Shown piece by piece: positions 34,671 to 43,030 of a DNA stretch of 64,000 nt. Source of the stretch: Deltaproteobacteria bacterium (lineage in GTDB: Bacteria; Desulfobacterota; Desulfomonilia; UBA1062); contig JAKPPU010000004.1 in NCBI GenBank assembly GCA_029547185.1, positions 124,001-188,000 of the forward strand, written 5' to 3'. The position numbers were made by a program, and so were the translations under genes. The notes under the pieces were generated by a model. The model saw only the letters and a list, made by a program, of their open reading frames with translations, was not told where the DNA came from and did not search any database. Each line of letters opens with the position of its first letter. The stretch's first letter is position 1.

Positions 34671-35828
34671 ATGACGGAAGACTGTTGCTGCGGAAGCAGG
34701 CCTCAGACAAAGACGTTCTTGCCCATGGCATCTGCCTCGGCCTGCTGCTCACAAGAGGCGGATAACCCACGGCCTCCCCGCCTCGACCAGCCGTTCGTGG
34801 AGGGCGCGTGGGAAGGCCCATGGGGAAAAGCCCCTCAGGTGTCTTCGATATTGAGGAGAGAAGACCATTGGGGAACTGTCAAGGCCCGCTGGGGATTTCG
34901 AAGGATGAGCTATACCGTGGATCCGGGCCTGTATGCCCTCGGCAAGCCCGACGACAGCTCGCCGGTGCTCGTCACCGCCAACTACAAGATGAGCTTCGAC
35001 AGGCTCAGGGAGGCCCTTCCCGAAAGGGATGCATGGATCCTCGTCCTCGATACGAAGGGAGTCAATGTCTGGTGCGCTGCCGGGAAGGGGACGTTCGGCA
35101 CCGGGGAGCTTCTCCGCCGCATGGAGGCGAGCCGTCTGAAGGAGGTCGTGAAGCACCGCAGCCTCATCCTGCCCCAGCTCGGGGCCCCCGGCGTGGAGGC
35201 ACATTTCGTGAAGGCAATCTCAGGATTCAGGGTCCTCTACGGGCCGGTCAGTGCACGGGATCTGCCGGCCTACCTCGACGCCGGAATGAAGGCCACGCCG
35301 GAGATGAGACGAAAGAATTTCCCGGTGGGCGAACGGGCCGCGCTCATCCCCATAGAGCTTGTCGCCGCCCTCAAGGCTGCATTCATCGCCATTCCCGTCC
35401 TGTTTTTCATAAGCGCATTCACGGGCAGGGAGGGGCTGCTCGGGAATATGAGCACCGATGGCGTGTTCTCCATCGCCTCGATCCTCGGGGCAGTGATCGC
35501 CGGGACAGTGCTTTTCCCTCTCCTTCTCCCGTATCTTCCCGGCCGGGCCTTTTCCACGAAAGGGTTCATCATCGGCATCCTCACGGCCGGGGTTCTGCTC
35601 TTTCTGTGGGGGTACGATCTGCATTCACCGGGCGGCCTGATCGGCGCAATCGCATGGCTTCTCATGATCTCCTCCGTGAGTGCATGCCTTGCCATGAACT
35701 TCACCGGCTCTTCGACGTATACATCGCTCTCCGGGGTGAAACGGGAGATGCGGTGGGCCCTGCCCTTCGAGATCGGAACGGCCCTTTCCGGGTTCGGTCT
35801 CTGGATTGTATCGAGATTCATGGTATAG
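34671..35828 (+). CDS. hgcA: Mercury methylation corrinoid protein HgcA
   Basis: 385 residues with ribosome site gagagg. The defining cap-helix motif NVWCAAGKG is present at residues 132-140; C135 would coordinate the cobalt of the corrinoid. The corrinoid-binding domain (about 80-220) is followed by five transmembrane helices (for example IPVLFFISAFTG, IIGILTAGVLLFLWG, AWLLMISSVSACLAM). This is the two-part layout unique to HgcA, which transfers a methyl group to Hg(II) together with HgcB. The N-terminal ~80 residues are longer than in the well-studied orthologue (338 aa) and start with CCC (5-7) and CC (25-26). Upstream is the Cys-rich MarR, downstream hgcB. Confidence 0.93.
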   Translation: MTEDCCCGSRPQTKTFLPMASASACCSQEADNPRPPRLDQPFVEGAWEGPWGKAPQVSSILRREDHWGTVKARWGFRRMSYTVDPGLYALGKPDDSSPVLVTANYKMSFDRLREALPERDAWILVLDTKGVNVWCAAGKGTFGTGELLRRMEASRLKEVVKHRSLILPQLGAPGVEAHFVKAISGFRVLYGPVSARDLPAYLDAGMKATPEMRRKNFPVGERAALIPIELVAALKAAFIAIPVLFFISAFTGREGLLGNMSTDGVFSIASILGAVIAGTVLFPLLLPYLPGRAFSTKGFIIGILTAGVLLFLWGYDLHSPGGLIGAIAWLLMISSVSACLAMNFTGSSTYTSLSGVKREMRWALPFEIGTALSGFGLWIVSRFMV

Positions 35829-35837
35829 GAGCCGGCC

Positions 35838-36164
35838 ATGCGCAAGCTCGTTTATCTGAAAAATGTCGTTACACTGAAGATCGATGAAGCAAAGTGCACG
35901 GGCTGCGGGATGTGTCTCGACGTCTGCCCCCGCGAGGTTCTCAAGATGAACGGCAGGCACGTGCAGATAGCAGACAGGGATTCCTGCATGGAGTGCGGGG
36001 CATGCAGCCGCAACTGCCCCGCCGGCGCAATCTTCGTGGAGGCGGGCGTCGGATGCGCTGCCGCGGTGATCAACGGCATGCTGGGCCGCAAGGATTCAGC
36101 GTGCTGCTGCTCGGTTGATCCGAAAACGTCCTCTCCAAACAAATCCCCTGGATCGTGCTGCTGA
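35838..36164 (+). CDS. hgcB: Mercury methylation ferredoxin HgcB
   Basis: 108 residues starting 9 bp after hgcA. Two 4Fe-4S motifs, CTGCGMCLDVCP (from C20) and CMECGACSRNCP (from C50), are followed by the conserved lone cysteine in GVGCAAA (C73). The C-terminal end is SCC, the vicinal cysteine pair known for HgcB. An added ACCC stretch lies at 88-91. HgcB reduces the HgcA corrinoid and its cysteines are thought to deliver Hg(II). All residues known to matter are present, so the pair looks functional. Confidence 0.93.
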   Translation: MRKLVYLKNVVTLKIDEAKCTGCGMCLDVCPREVLKMNGRHVQIADRDSCMECGACSRNCPAGAIFVEAGVGCAAAVINGMLGRKDSACCCSVDPKTSSPNKSPGSCC

Positions 36165-36177
36165 AAGACAGGGGCGA

Positions 36178-37143
36178 ATGACTTTGGACGTATTCTTTTA
36201 CGAGGCTTTCCTGGAAGAGGTCGAGGCGCTCAAGCGGCATCTCCCTTCAAGCATCCATGCCGGATTCACGCCTTCAACGATTCAGGAGTCTTCCCATGGA
36301 GAGCCCCCCTGCCCTTTCATCAGCATCCGGACCCAGTCCGTCATCCCGGATGCATGGACTGGCCGGCTCACCGGGATCCTCACGCGCAGCACCGGATTCG
36401 ATCACATAAAGCGGTTCCGCGAAAAGACCGGCAGTGATGTCCCTGCCGGATACCTCCCCCTGTACTGCAGCCGCTCGGTGGCGGAGCAGGCCCTCATGAT
36501 GTGGATTGCCCTCCTCCGGAAGCTGCCGAGGCAGACGGAGCAGTTCGCACGCTTCGACCGGGACGGGCTCACAGGCTCCGAGTGCCGTGAAAAGACCCTG
36601 CTCGTAGCGGGCGTCGGCAACATCGGATCAGATATCTATCGCATAGGCCTTGGCCTCGGCATGATACCTCTCGGGGTCGACATCGCCCGCAAGCACCCGG
36701 ACGTCCGGTACGTATCGATCGACGAGGGAATCCGGCATGCCGATGTCATTGTCTGCGCCATGAACCTCACACCCGACAACCGGGGGTACTTCAATCGCGG
36801 CCTCCTGAAAAAGGCAAAGCCGGGGGCCATTTTCGTGAACATTGCCAGGGGTGAGCTCTCACCCGTGAGGGATCTCCTCCACCTCCTCGACACGAACCAT
36901 CTCGGCGGCGTGGGCCTCGACGTCTACGAAAACGAGAGCGATCTCGGCGTGAGTCTGCGCCAGGGCATCCCGCACGATGATGAAGACGTGCAGGCATGCA
37001 TCGAGCTCTCGAAGCGCAGCAACGCGATCCTCACCCCCCACAACGCCTTCAACACCCACGAGGCCCTCGAAAGAAAGGCAGGCCAGTCCATCGACCAGGT
37101 CGTCCACTTCCTCACGAAGAAGACCTTCATCTGGAAGGTGTAG
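36178..37143 (+). CDS. D-isomer-specific 2-hydroxyacid dehydrogenase
   Basis: 321 residues from ATG 36178 with ribosome site aggggcg, 13 bp after hgcB and on the same strand, so it is probably in the operon. The NAD site is VAGVGNIGSDIYRIG; the catalytic set is R (NIARGELS), E (VYENE) and H (TPHNAFNT). The family includes D-lactate and phosphoglycerate dehydrogenases. The DE of the YENE segment and the two-domain order are like D-lactate dehydrogenase. The link to mercury methylation is positional only; it may supply or use NADH or a hydroxyacid. Confidence 0.85.
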   Translation: MTLDVFFYEAFLEEVEALKRHLPSSIHAGFTPSTIQESSHGEPPCPFISIRTQSVIPDAWTGRLTGILTRSTGFDHIKRFREKTGSDVPAGYLPLYCSRSVAEQALMMWIALLRKLPRQTEQFARFDRDGLTGSECREKTLLVAGVGNIGSDIYRIGLGLGMIPLGVDIARKHPDVRYVSIDEGIRHADVIVCAMNLTPDNRGYFNRGLLKKAKPGAIFVNIARGELSPVRDLLHLLDTNHLGGVGLDVYENESDLGVSLRQGIPHDDEDVQACIELSKRSNAILTPHNAFNTHEALERKAGQSIDQVVHFLTKKTFIWKV

Positions 37144-37194
37144 TGCTCGGTCAACAACGTACGTGAGGGCAAGAGCCCGCACCTCTTTATACGT

Positions 37195-38205
37195 TTATCT
37201 CTCCGCATACCCCGATGATATCTGGTAGATGATCTTGTCGTAGAGAAAGATGATGCGGTTGTTGAGCTCAAGGGTGATGTAGATTTCGAGGGGTGAAGAG
37301 AGGATCTTCTTTCTGATGAGATAGACCCAGATGCTCTTGCGGCTGAGCGCCATGGCATTGAAGACCTCCGGGAAACCTATGTTCAAGTGCTTCAACTCCC
37401 TGCCTGCATCCCTGAACTTGAGAAAGTCCCCGGCGTTTCCCTTGCCCTGGAGGCTGCTCCGGATGCTTTGGAGCACCTGCCTGTTCACCCCGCTTAAGGT
37501 GTCCATGTGGGGTGACAGCACCGGAATCCTCGATTTCACCTCCCGGGACCACTCGCCCATGATCTCGTCCGCGCTCACCTCGATGATCTTCACGAGGATG
37601 TTCGATAGGAAGGTCTTCTGTTCCTCGAGGTCAGTCGAGACCTCCTCTACGGCCTGCCCTTCGGGGAAGAGCTTTCGGTAGGAGTCGATCATGGCCCAGG
37701 TGTCCCGGTAGAAATCGGTATAGATCTTCACTGCCTTGTCGTTGGAAGACCAGGCGAGCGGCGGCAGGCTGTCGATGGGGAAAAACCTCGCGGCGATGGC
37801 GTCGTCTCCGGGGGCAGGCGATCCTCCTGTGTGCCTGACCTCGTAGGTGACGATGGCGAGGCTTCCGTAGTAGTAGTTGTCCACGGTGTCGACATCCACG
37901 AGACGCACGACCTCGCCCTCGATCCCTGCCTCCTCCTTGAGCTCCCGGAGCGCAGCGTCCTTCACCTCTTCGTCCGCCTCGGCAAACCCGATGGGAAGGC
38001 ACCACATGCCCTTGTAGGGGTCCTTGCCCCGCTGGACGAGCAGGAGCTGCCTGTCCTCGTTGACCACGATGCAGCTCGCGACCGGAAGGGGGTTTTCATA
38101 GAAGACATGGCTGCATTCCATGCAGAAATCCCGTATCTTTCTCTCCATGTGCCTCTGAATGACGGGATTGCCGCAATACGGGCAATAGATCCTCTGCTTC
38201 CTCAT
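37195..38205 (-). CDS. Nudix hydrolase with zinc ribbon and RsbR-N-like C-terminal domain
   Basis: 336 residues. It starts with a zinc ribbon (CPYCG, FCMEC), then a Nudix domain with a complete box GFAEADEEVKDAALRELKEEAG (shown here in outline: G-x5-E-x7-REL-x2-EE). This half resembles NADH pyrophosphatase NudC-like proteins. From ~165 on there is a different all-helical domain (LSNILVKIIEVSADEIMGEW, near the end FLYDKIIYQISSGY), similar to the N-terminal helical domain of RsbR/RsbRD regulators. Nudix plus this helical domain is unusual. The methyltransferase gene lies 12 bp upstream on the same strand. Confidence 0.8.
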   Translation of the reverse strand: MRKQRIYCPYCGNPVIQRHMERKIRDFCMECSHVFYENPLPVASCIVVNEDRQLLLVQRGKDPYKGMWCLPIGFAEADEEVKDAALRELKEEAGIEGEVVRLVDVDTVDNYYYGSLAIVTYEVRHTGGSPAPGDDAIAARFFPIDSLPPLAWSSNDKAVKIYTDFYRDTWAMIDSYRKLFPEGQAVEEVSTDLEEQKTFLSNILVKIIEVSADEIMGEWSREVKSRIPVLSPHMDTLSGVNRQVLQSIRSSLQGKGNAGDFLKFRDAGRELKHLNIGFPEVFNAMALSRKSIWVYLIRKKILSSPLEIYITLELNNRIIFLYDKIIYQISSGYAER

Positions 38206-38217
38206 TTCATCTCATCC

Positions 38218-39084
38218 TCACTTTTTAAGAGGGAGACGGCACCGGAAGACTGCATCATCCTTCGTGATGGCGATCTCCCCGTGTATGCGCGCATGGTCGT
38301 AAATCATCGTGTGAAAGTATGATAGCATGTCTTCCACCTTTTGGGGATGATTTTCCGAGACATCCTTGAAGATGAGAAATTTCTTCTTCTCGAGGTAATC
38401 GATGCATGCATCCGCCTGATCCAGGGGGAAGAGCAGGTTGTTGGGATAGACGATCCTCTCGACGTGACCGAAATGGGGGTCGAGCATCTCATGGCCGTTC
38501 TCCAGGCTGAATGCGCCAAGCAGCCTGTTGATGGCAAATTCCGAAGGTGGCGTAAGTCCGATCATCTCCATGCACTTGGGAACGAAGCTCGTCACTTCCT
38601 TGAGGGAGTGTCTGCTGTGGGTAATCGCGATGAAGATGCCGCCTTCGCGAAGGACCCTGGCGATCTCTCCGATGATGTGAGGGAAGAAGTACAGGGAATA
38701 GCTCGCGATCACCAGATCGAAACAGGAATCGCTCATCTCATAGATGCTGTCCGCCCGGGCGTGGATGAACTCGCCCCGATAACCTTGAGCCTCCACTGTT
38801 TCCAGGAATGCGGCACGGTTTTCCCTATCCACAGCGTCGAGGCCCAGGATCATCGCATCCTTATGGAGCCTGCCTCCGAGCTTTTCGACGAAAAATCCGT
38901 ACCCGCATCCGAGATCGAGCACGGTCTTCACCCTGGAGAGATCGAGGGCGCGAAGCGCCACCTCTCTGATGTCGAGGCTGTTTACGGCATACCTCTGAAT
39001 GATGCTCCTCGTGAGTTTATGTTCCCGGATGATCTCATAGGTTTTGCGGATGTCCTCGTGAGAGTACAGCTCCTTCATGGCCAT
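38218..39084 (-). CDS. Class I SAM-dependent methyltransferase
   Basis: 288 residues. Motif I is VLDLGCGYGFF near residue 55; motif II and III regions are CFDLVIASYSLYFFPH and VLREGGIFIAITHS. The protein is of UbiE/Coq5-like small-molecule methyltransferase type, cytoplasmic. The substrate cannot be predicted. The start could be 39084 or the second ATG at 39078, which has the better spacing to gagg. It precedes the Nudix gene on the same strand with a 12-bp gap. Confidence 0.85.
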   Translation of the reverse strand: MAMKELYSHEDIRKTYEIIREHKLTRSIIQRYAVNSLDIREVALRALDLSRVKTVLDLGCGYGFFVEKLGGRLHKDAMILGLDAVDRENRAAFLETVEAQGYRGEFIHARADSIYEMSDSCFDLVIASYSLYFFPHIIGEIARVLREGGIFIAITHSRHSLKEVTSFVPKCMEMIGLTPPSEFAINRLLGAFSLENGHEMLDPHFGHVERIVYPNNLLFPLDQADACIDYLEKKKFLIFKDVSENHPQKVEDMLSYFHTMIYDHARIHGEIAITKDDAVFRCRLPLKK

Positions 39085-39178
39085 GTCCTCTTTCGGGCGG
39101 ATACCTCTCCGTCGTTACCTATGCACTTGCCGTTTCTGAAAATTCATGGTTATCTACCCCTTATATAAGGAGGTTCTT

Positions 39179-40174
39179 ATGGTCCAGCAAGATGTGTATC
39201 GTGAGCTCTCGAAAAAGCTCATGATGGAGAACTCGACCGTACTGCCCAGGATCTGGAAGATCGTGTGCACGGACAAAGAGGCAGAGATCGTCAACGCCCT
39301 TCCCGGAACCGCCGAAGAGCTGGCACGGAAATTCGAGATGACGCAGGAAGACATGCTCTCGATCCTGCAGGAGCTCTATCACCGAGGCGCGGTCTTCGAA
39401 GCTGTCCGCGACGGCGTGACCACCTATCGGATGCCGCGGCACATGCTCCAGTTCCATGATGCGACGACCCTCTGGAAAGAAGCGCCGGAGGAGCTCTTCG
39501 GCCTCTGGGTTGAGTTCGACAATACGGAATACCCTGCTCTGCTCGAGCTTGTCACCCAGGTCAAGATGCCTTCGTTCATGCGGGTCGTCCCCATCGGAGA
39601 GACCATTGTCCAGAAGAACCAGGTGCTCGCCCGCGAGGACGCCCTGAAGATGCTGGAATCCGCCTCGGCCATTGCGGTCACCACCTGTGTGTGCCGCAAG
39701 CTTCATAAAAAATGCGACAAGTCCCTCGAGGTGTGCCTCCAGATAAACCGCGGCGCCGAGTACACGATCAAGCGCGGGACAGGAAGAAAGATCGACCTCG
39801 CCGAGGCAATAGAGATCCTGAAGCGCTCCCAGGAGGAAGGGCTCGTTCCCCTCACGGAAAACATGCCCGGGAAATCGAACGTGATCTGCAACTGCTGTAC
39901 CTGCTGCTGCGATATGCTCAGGTTCGCGAAGGACTCGAAGACCAAGGGTGTGCTCGCACCGAGCCGCTACCGGGTCAGCGTCAACAGCGGAGCCTGTACG
40001 GGGTGCGGCCTCTGCGAGGACATCTGCCCGATGGGAGCCGTCACGGTGGGATCCGATGACATCGCGGCCCTCGACGCCGAGGCGTGCATCGGCTGCGGCC
40101 TCTGCGCAACGGTATGCCCGATCGAGGCATTGAGCCTCTTCGAGGTCAGGCCGGCGGACTTCATTCCCTCATAG
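39179..40174 (+). CDS. 4Fe-4S protein with winged-helix-like N terminus and Cys cluster
   Basis: 331 residues from ATG 39179 (ribosome site aaggagg). The N-terminal ~100 residues look like a winged helix (TAEELARKFEMTQEDMLSIL). A central cysteine cluster holds TTCVCRKLHKKC and CNCCTCCCDML. Two ferredoxin motifs end the protein, CTGCGLCEDICP and CIGCGLCATVCP. The central CNCC-x-CCC element recurs in ferredoxin-like proteins of syntrophs and sulfate reducers that accompany redox operons. It is probably a cytoplasmic electron carrier or redox-linked regulator. It is divergent from the methyltransferase. Confidence 0.8.
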   Translation: MVQQDVYRELSKKLMMENSTVLPRIWKIVCTDKEAEIVNALPGTAEELARKFEMTQEDMLSILQELYHRGAVFEAVRDGVTTYRMPRHMLQFHDATTLWKEAPEELFGLWVEFDNTEYPALLELVTQVKMPSFMRVVPIGETIVQKNQVLAREDALKMLESASAIAVTTCVCRKLHKKCDKSLEVCLQINRGAEYTIKRGTGRKIDLAEAIEILKRSQEEGLVPLTENMPGKSNVICNCCTCCCDMLRFAKDSKTKGVLAPSRYRVSVNSGACTGCGLCEDICPMGAVTVGSDDIAALDAEACIGCGLCATVCPIEALSLFEVRPADFIPS

Positions 40175-40261
40175 CGGGAAACAGCACCAATTCGGAGTTT
40201 GCCGCTAAAAAACCGCCTTGCCGGGGTAGGAGGAGGCGAAGCACTGCTTTCCGACCGGCTC

Positions 40262-40801
40262 TTATTTGCCTGGTCCTCCGTAGGAGAGGACGATCTCATG
40301 GAAGTCTTCTATGGATTCTTCCATGGTCTTGGTATTGAGAACATATGCATCGGCAAGGGCTATGGGCACGCTCGCACCGTAGGCGATCTCCCTCATATCC
40401 CTCTCGTCGAACGCAGCCGGCGAGTCGTCCGGCCTTCCCCGGGAAATGATGCGCTGTCTCCTCAATCCTCGCGGCGCCACGAATGCCACGACGATTGCCT
40501 CGACCTGCTTTCTGATGAGCTCTATCTCGGGCCAGGATCTCATCCCCTCGAGGAATACAACGGAGGCCTTCTGTTCGAGCGCCTTCGCGAGGGCAAGCCT
40601 CGTTACCCCCATGCCGTCGGGTCCCCGGAGCTCGTCGGAAACCTTTGCCGTTACCTCAGGACCCGGGGTCAGCCCTCTCGATTTCACCTCGGACCGTACG
40701 ATATCCCCCGTGGAGTAGTAGGGGTAACCTTCCGTGCGCGCGTACTCCTGGGCGATGCCCTTGCCCGAGGCGGGCATTCCCACGATGATGAAGATCTTCA
40801 T
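40262..40801 (-). CDS. UPF0200-type P-loop kinase-like protein
   Basis: 179 residues. Walker A GMPASGKG at residues 8-15 and an adenylate-kinase-like layout (YYSTGDIVRSEVKSRG, FLEGMRSW, DDSPAAFDERD). This matches the UPF0200/dephospho-CoA-kinase-like family that is mostly archaeal. The substrate is likely a nucleotide or CoA precursor; not determined. rdgC-like lies 14 bp upstream on the same strand, so both are probably co-transcribed. Confidence 0.78.
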   Translation of the reverse strand: MKIFIIVGMPASGKGIAQEYARTEGYPYYSTGDIVRSEVKSRGLTPGPEVTAKVSDELRGPDGMGVTRLALAKALEQKASVVFLEGMRSWPEIELIRKQVEAIVVAFVAPRGLRRQRIISRGRPDDSPAAFDERDMREIAYGASVPIALADAYVLNTKTMEESIEDFHEIVLSYGGPGK

Positions 40802-40815
40802 CGGGACCTCCTGTA

Positions 40816-41982
40816 TCAGGATTTATAGAGCCATTCGTTGATGGTCTTCAGGATCTTGGGCCACGGGCCCAGGACGCGTTCGGTGAGAAAGGCGGCAAAA
40901 AGGCTGTCGAAGAGCTGAAGGCCCGTTTCCATGAGGTGCATCCGCTCGAAGAATACCGCGTCCCTTTCCATCTGAGGATCGGTCATCCCGTCCTTCTCTA
41001 TCTTCACCGGGGGGCAGGTAAAGGAGCCCAGGGCAAAGATATCCCCTTTGAGGCTCAGCTTCCACTTGAACATGTCCTTCTCGAAATACAGCAGGGCTTC
41101 CGTGATGTTCTTCCCGCTCTGGATCGACTTGCGCGCCTCGGAGAAGTCCTTCTGGGGACCGCTGATGGCATTTTTCCTCTTCCCGTCCTCATGCTCCTCG
41201 GTAAGGACGAACTTATCGTAGAGATAGGCGATGAAACGTTCACCGGGCTCCGCAGGGCCTTCCTGATTCACCGTATACTCCGAGTTCCCCTCGGCGCTTT
41301 GGTACATGAGCCACAGGAAGAACTCCCATCCGATCCACCTGTTCTTCTTGATCTGGAGGAGTACGTCTCTCGATGAGGCCTGGTTGAGCCTGTCAATTGC
41401 CTGCCTGTGCTCTTCCGGAAGAACTCTCTCGGCGCGCCGTATGGGATGGATGGGGACGAGGGAGAGCACCTCGAAAGTCTTGCAGAACTCGTCTTCGATG
41501 AAATCGAGGAGCTTGGTGCTTATGCTCGCTATGGTCACGATATTCGTCCTGGTGTTCCAGAGAACGTCGCACACACTCGGATTCGGCAGAGATTTTGCCA
41601 GGAGGGCGGCCTGGATATTCTCCCTGATCTCTCTCTTTCTCTGGAAAGGAACCTTGCTGAGCTTCGGCCTCTCCTTGAGCCATTCGCCGCACTCCTTCTC
41701 CACGAGGTTCTTGAGAAGCGCCGCAGGCACCTTCCGCACGTCCTTCCTCAGGGTGAAGATACAGTAGTCCTCGAAGGAAAACGCTCCCGGCGTGCTGAAA
41801 TCGGAGTTCGTGTGCTCATCGAAGCGCACCCACCCGACGGATTCGGGGTCGGGGGTGGCGTCTATGGGCTCGAACCGGTTATCCTCGAGGCATTTCCCGA
41901 TCCACTGGGTTCTGTCTTTCTTCGGGACATCGCCCGCAACCTCATACTGGTAGATGCTCACGGTGTTCGACATGATTCCCAT
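40816..41982 (-). CDS. rdgC: RdgC-like recombination-associated protein
   Basis: 388 residues from ATG 41982, which has ribosome site aaggagg at the right distance; an ATG three codons later is less likely. Characteristic RdgC-like segments are LWNTRTNIVTIASISTKLLD, LSLVPIHPIRRAE and GWEFFLWLMYQSAEGNSEY. RdgC forms a ring-shaped dimer that binds DNA and limits RecA filament formation. The protein is longer than the ~300-residue enterobacterial form and diverged, so the label is a family-level call. Confidence 0.7.
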   Translation of the reverse strand: MGIMSNTVSIYQYEVAGDVPKKDRTQWIGKCLEDNRFEPIDATPDPESVGWVRFDEHTNSDFSTPGAFSFEDYCIFTLRKDVRKVPAALLKNLVEKECGEWLKERPKLSKVPFQRKREIRENIQAALLAKSLPNPSVCDVLWNTRTNIVTIASISTKLLDFIEDEFCKTFEVLSLVPIHPIRRAERVLPEEHRQAIDRLNQASSRDVLLQIKKNRWIGWEFFLWLMYQSAEGNSEYTVNQEGPAEPGERFIAYLYDKFVLTEEHEDGKRKNAISGPQKDFSEARKSIQSGKNITEALLYFEKDMFKWKLSLKGDIFALGSFTCPPVKIEKDGMTDPQMERDAVFFERMHLMETGLQLFDSLFAAFLTERVLGPWPKILKTINEWLYKS

Positions 41983-42178
41983 GGACGCCTCCTTAAGCAC
42001 GGTTTGAAAAACCTGGGAGGAAATACACCATTACCGGGCTTAAGGGCAACGGGAAAATCCTCAAGGATAAAGAGACCCGAGTTGTCCGGGCAGTGTTGAG
42101 CCCGTTGCATTGCATCGTTTCAGGAATGGCGCAAGACCGAAGACAGGGCCGGCAAGGCAGAGAATGCGTTTTCCGACC

Positions 42179-43027
42179 CTAAGGGCCTGACTTTGGATTG
42201 CTGGTATCCCTGATCCAGGGGGCTTCGTTCCTGATATGTCTCGGGAGCGGCGGAGCCTGGTTCTTCTTGGTGCTGTAATCGATCACGATGCTTATACGCC
42301 GGTTCTTCGGATTCGAAGGATTTTTCGCATCGAGAGGCCGGGTATCGGCATACCCTGCAACCATCTCGACCTGGTTGGATTTGACGCCGTTCTTCTCGAG
42401 CTCGATGCGGGCGGAAGATGCCCTCTGCGTCGAGAGCTCCCAGTTGGTATAGACGTTGCCCTTGTACCCGAGGGAATCGGAATGCCCCTCGATGATGATC
42501 TTGTTGTCGAGCCCGATGAAAAGCGGTGCGATTTCCTTCAAGAGCGCCTTCCCGCTTTCATTGAGCTCAGTGCCGCCCACGTTAAAGAATGAGGAGCTGC
42601 CGGTGTCGGTGATCTCGATCCTCAAGTTTCCGTTGTCATTGATGATGAATACCCTGTCGCTGAAATTCTTGGTTTTCTCCTCGAACTTTTCCTTGAGCCT
42701 GCTGGCGATATCCCTTGCCGTGATGGTCCTCGGAGAGAGAGGCGTCGGAATGCTGTTCGCATCGAGAACGCCCTGTCCCGGCACGTCGATGTGCTGGCCC
42801 ACGGCGCTGCCTCCTCCCTTTTCGAAAATCGAGTGGTTTTGGAAATACTGGGAGAGTGCGATCTTCTTCTGCTGGGAGGTCATCGTGAGGAGCCACAGGA
42901 GGAGGAAGACGGCCATCATCGAGGTGATGAAGTCGGCATAGGCCACTTTCCACGACCCGCCATGCCCTTCTTCACCCTTCTTCTTGTATTTCTTGATAAC
43001 GACGGATTGTTCCATCTGATCGGGCAT
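42179..43027 (-). CDS. motB: Flagellar motor protein MotB
   Basis: 282 residues (an internal ATG at 43015, MEQSVVIKK, is an alternative start). One transmembrane helix follows GSWKVAYADFITSMMAVFLL, including the proton-binding Asp of the ADF motif. The C-terminal OmpA-type peptidoglycan-binding domain has IIIEGHSDSLGYKGN and NPKNRRISIVIDY. It anchors the stator to the wall. motA ends just 3 bp upstream. Confidence 0.93.
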   Translation of the reverse strand: MPDQMEQSVVIKKYKKKGEEGHGGSWKVAYADFITSMMAVFLLLWLLTMTSQQKKIALSQYFQNHSIFEKGGGSAVGQHIDVPGQGVLDANSIPTPLSPRTITARDIASRLKEKFEEKTKNFSDRVFIINDNGNLRIEITDTGSSSFFNVGGTELNESGKALLKEIAPLFIGLDNKIIIEGHSDSLGYKGNVYTNWELSTQRASSARIELEKNGVKSNQVEMVAGYADTRPLDAKNPSNPKNRRISIVIDYSTKKNQAPPLPRHIRNEAPWIRDTSNPKSGP

Positions 43028-43030
43028 GGC

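Noticed and set aside
41866-41885. ggctcgaaccggtt, like a tRNA T arm
   Set aside because: Lies within the RdgC-like coding sequence and has no matching acceptor or anticodon arms.
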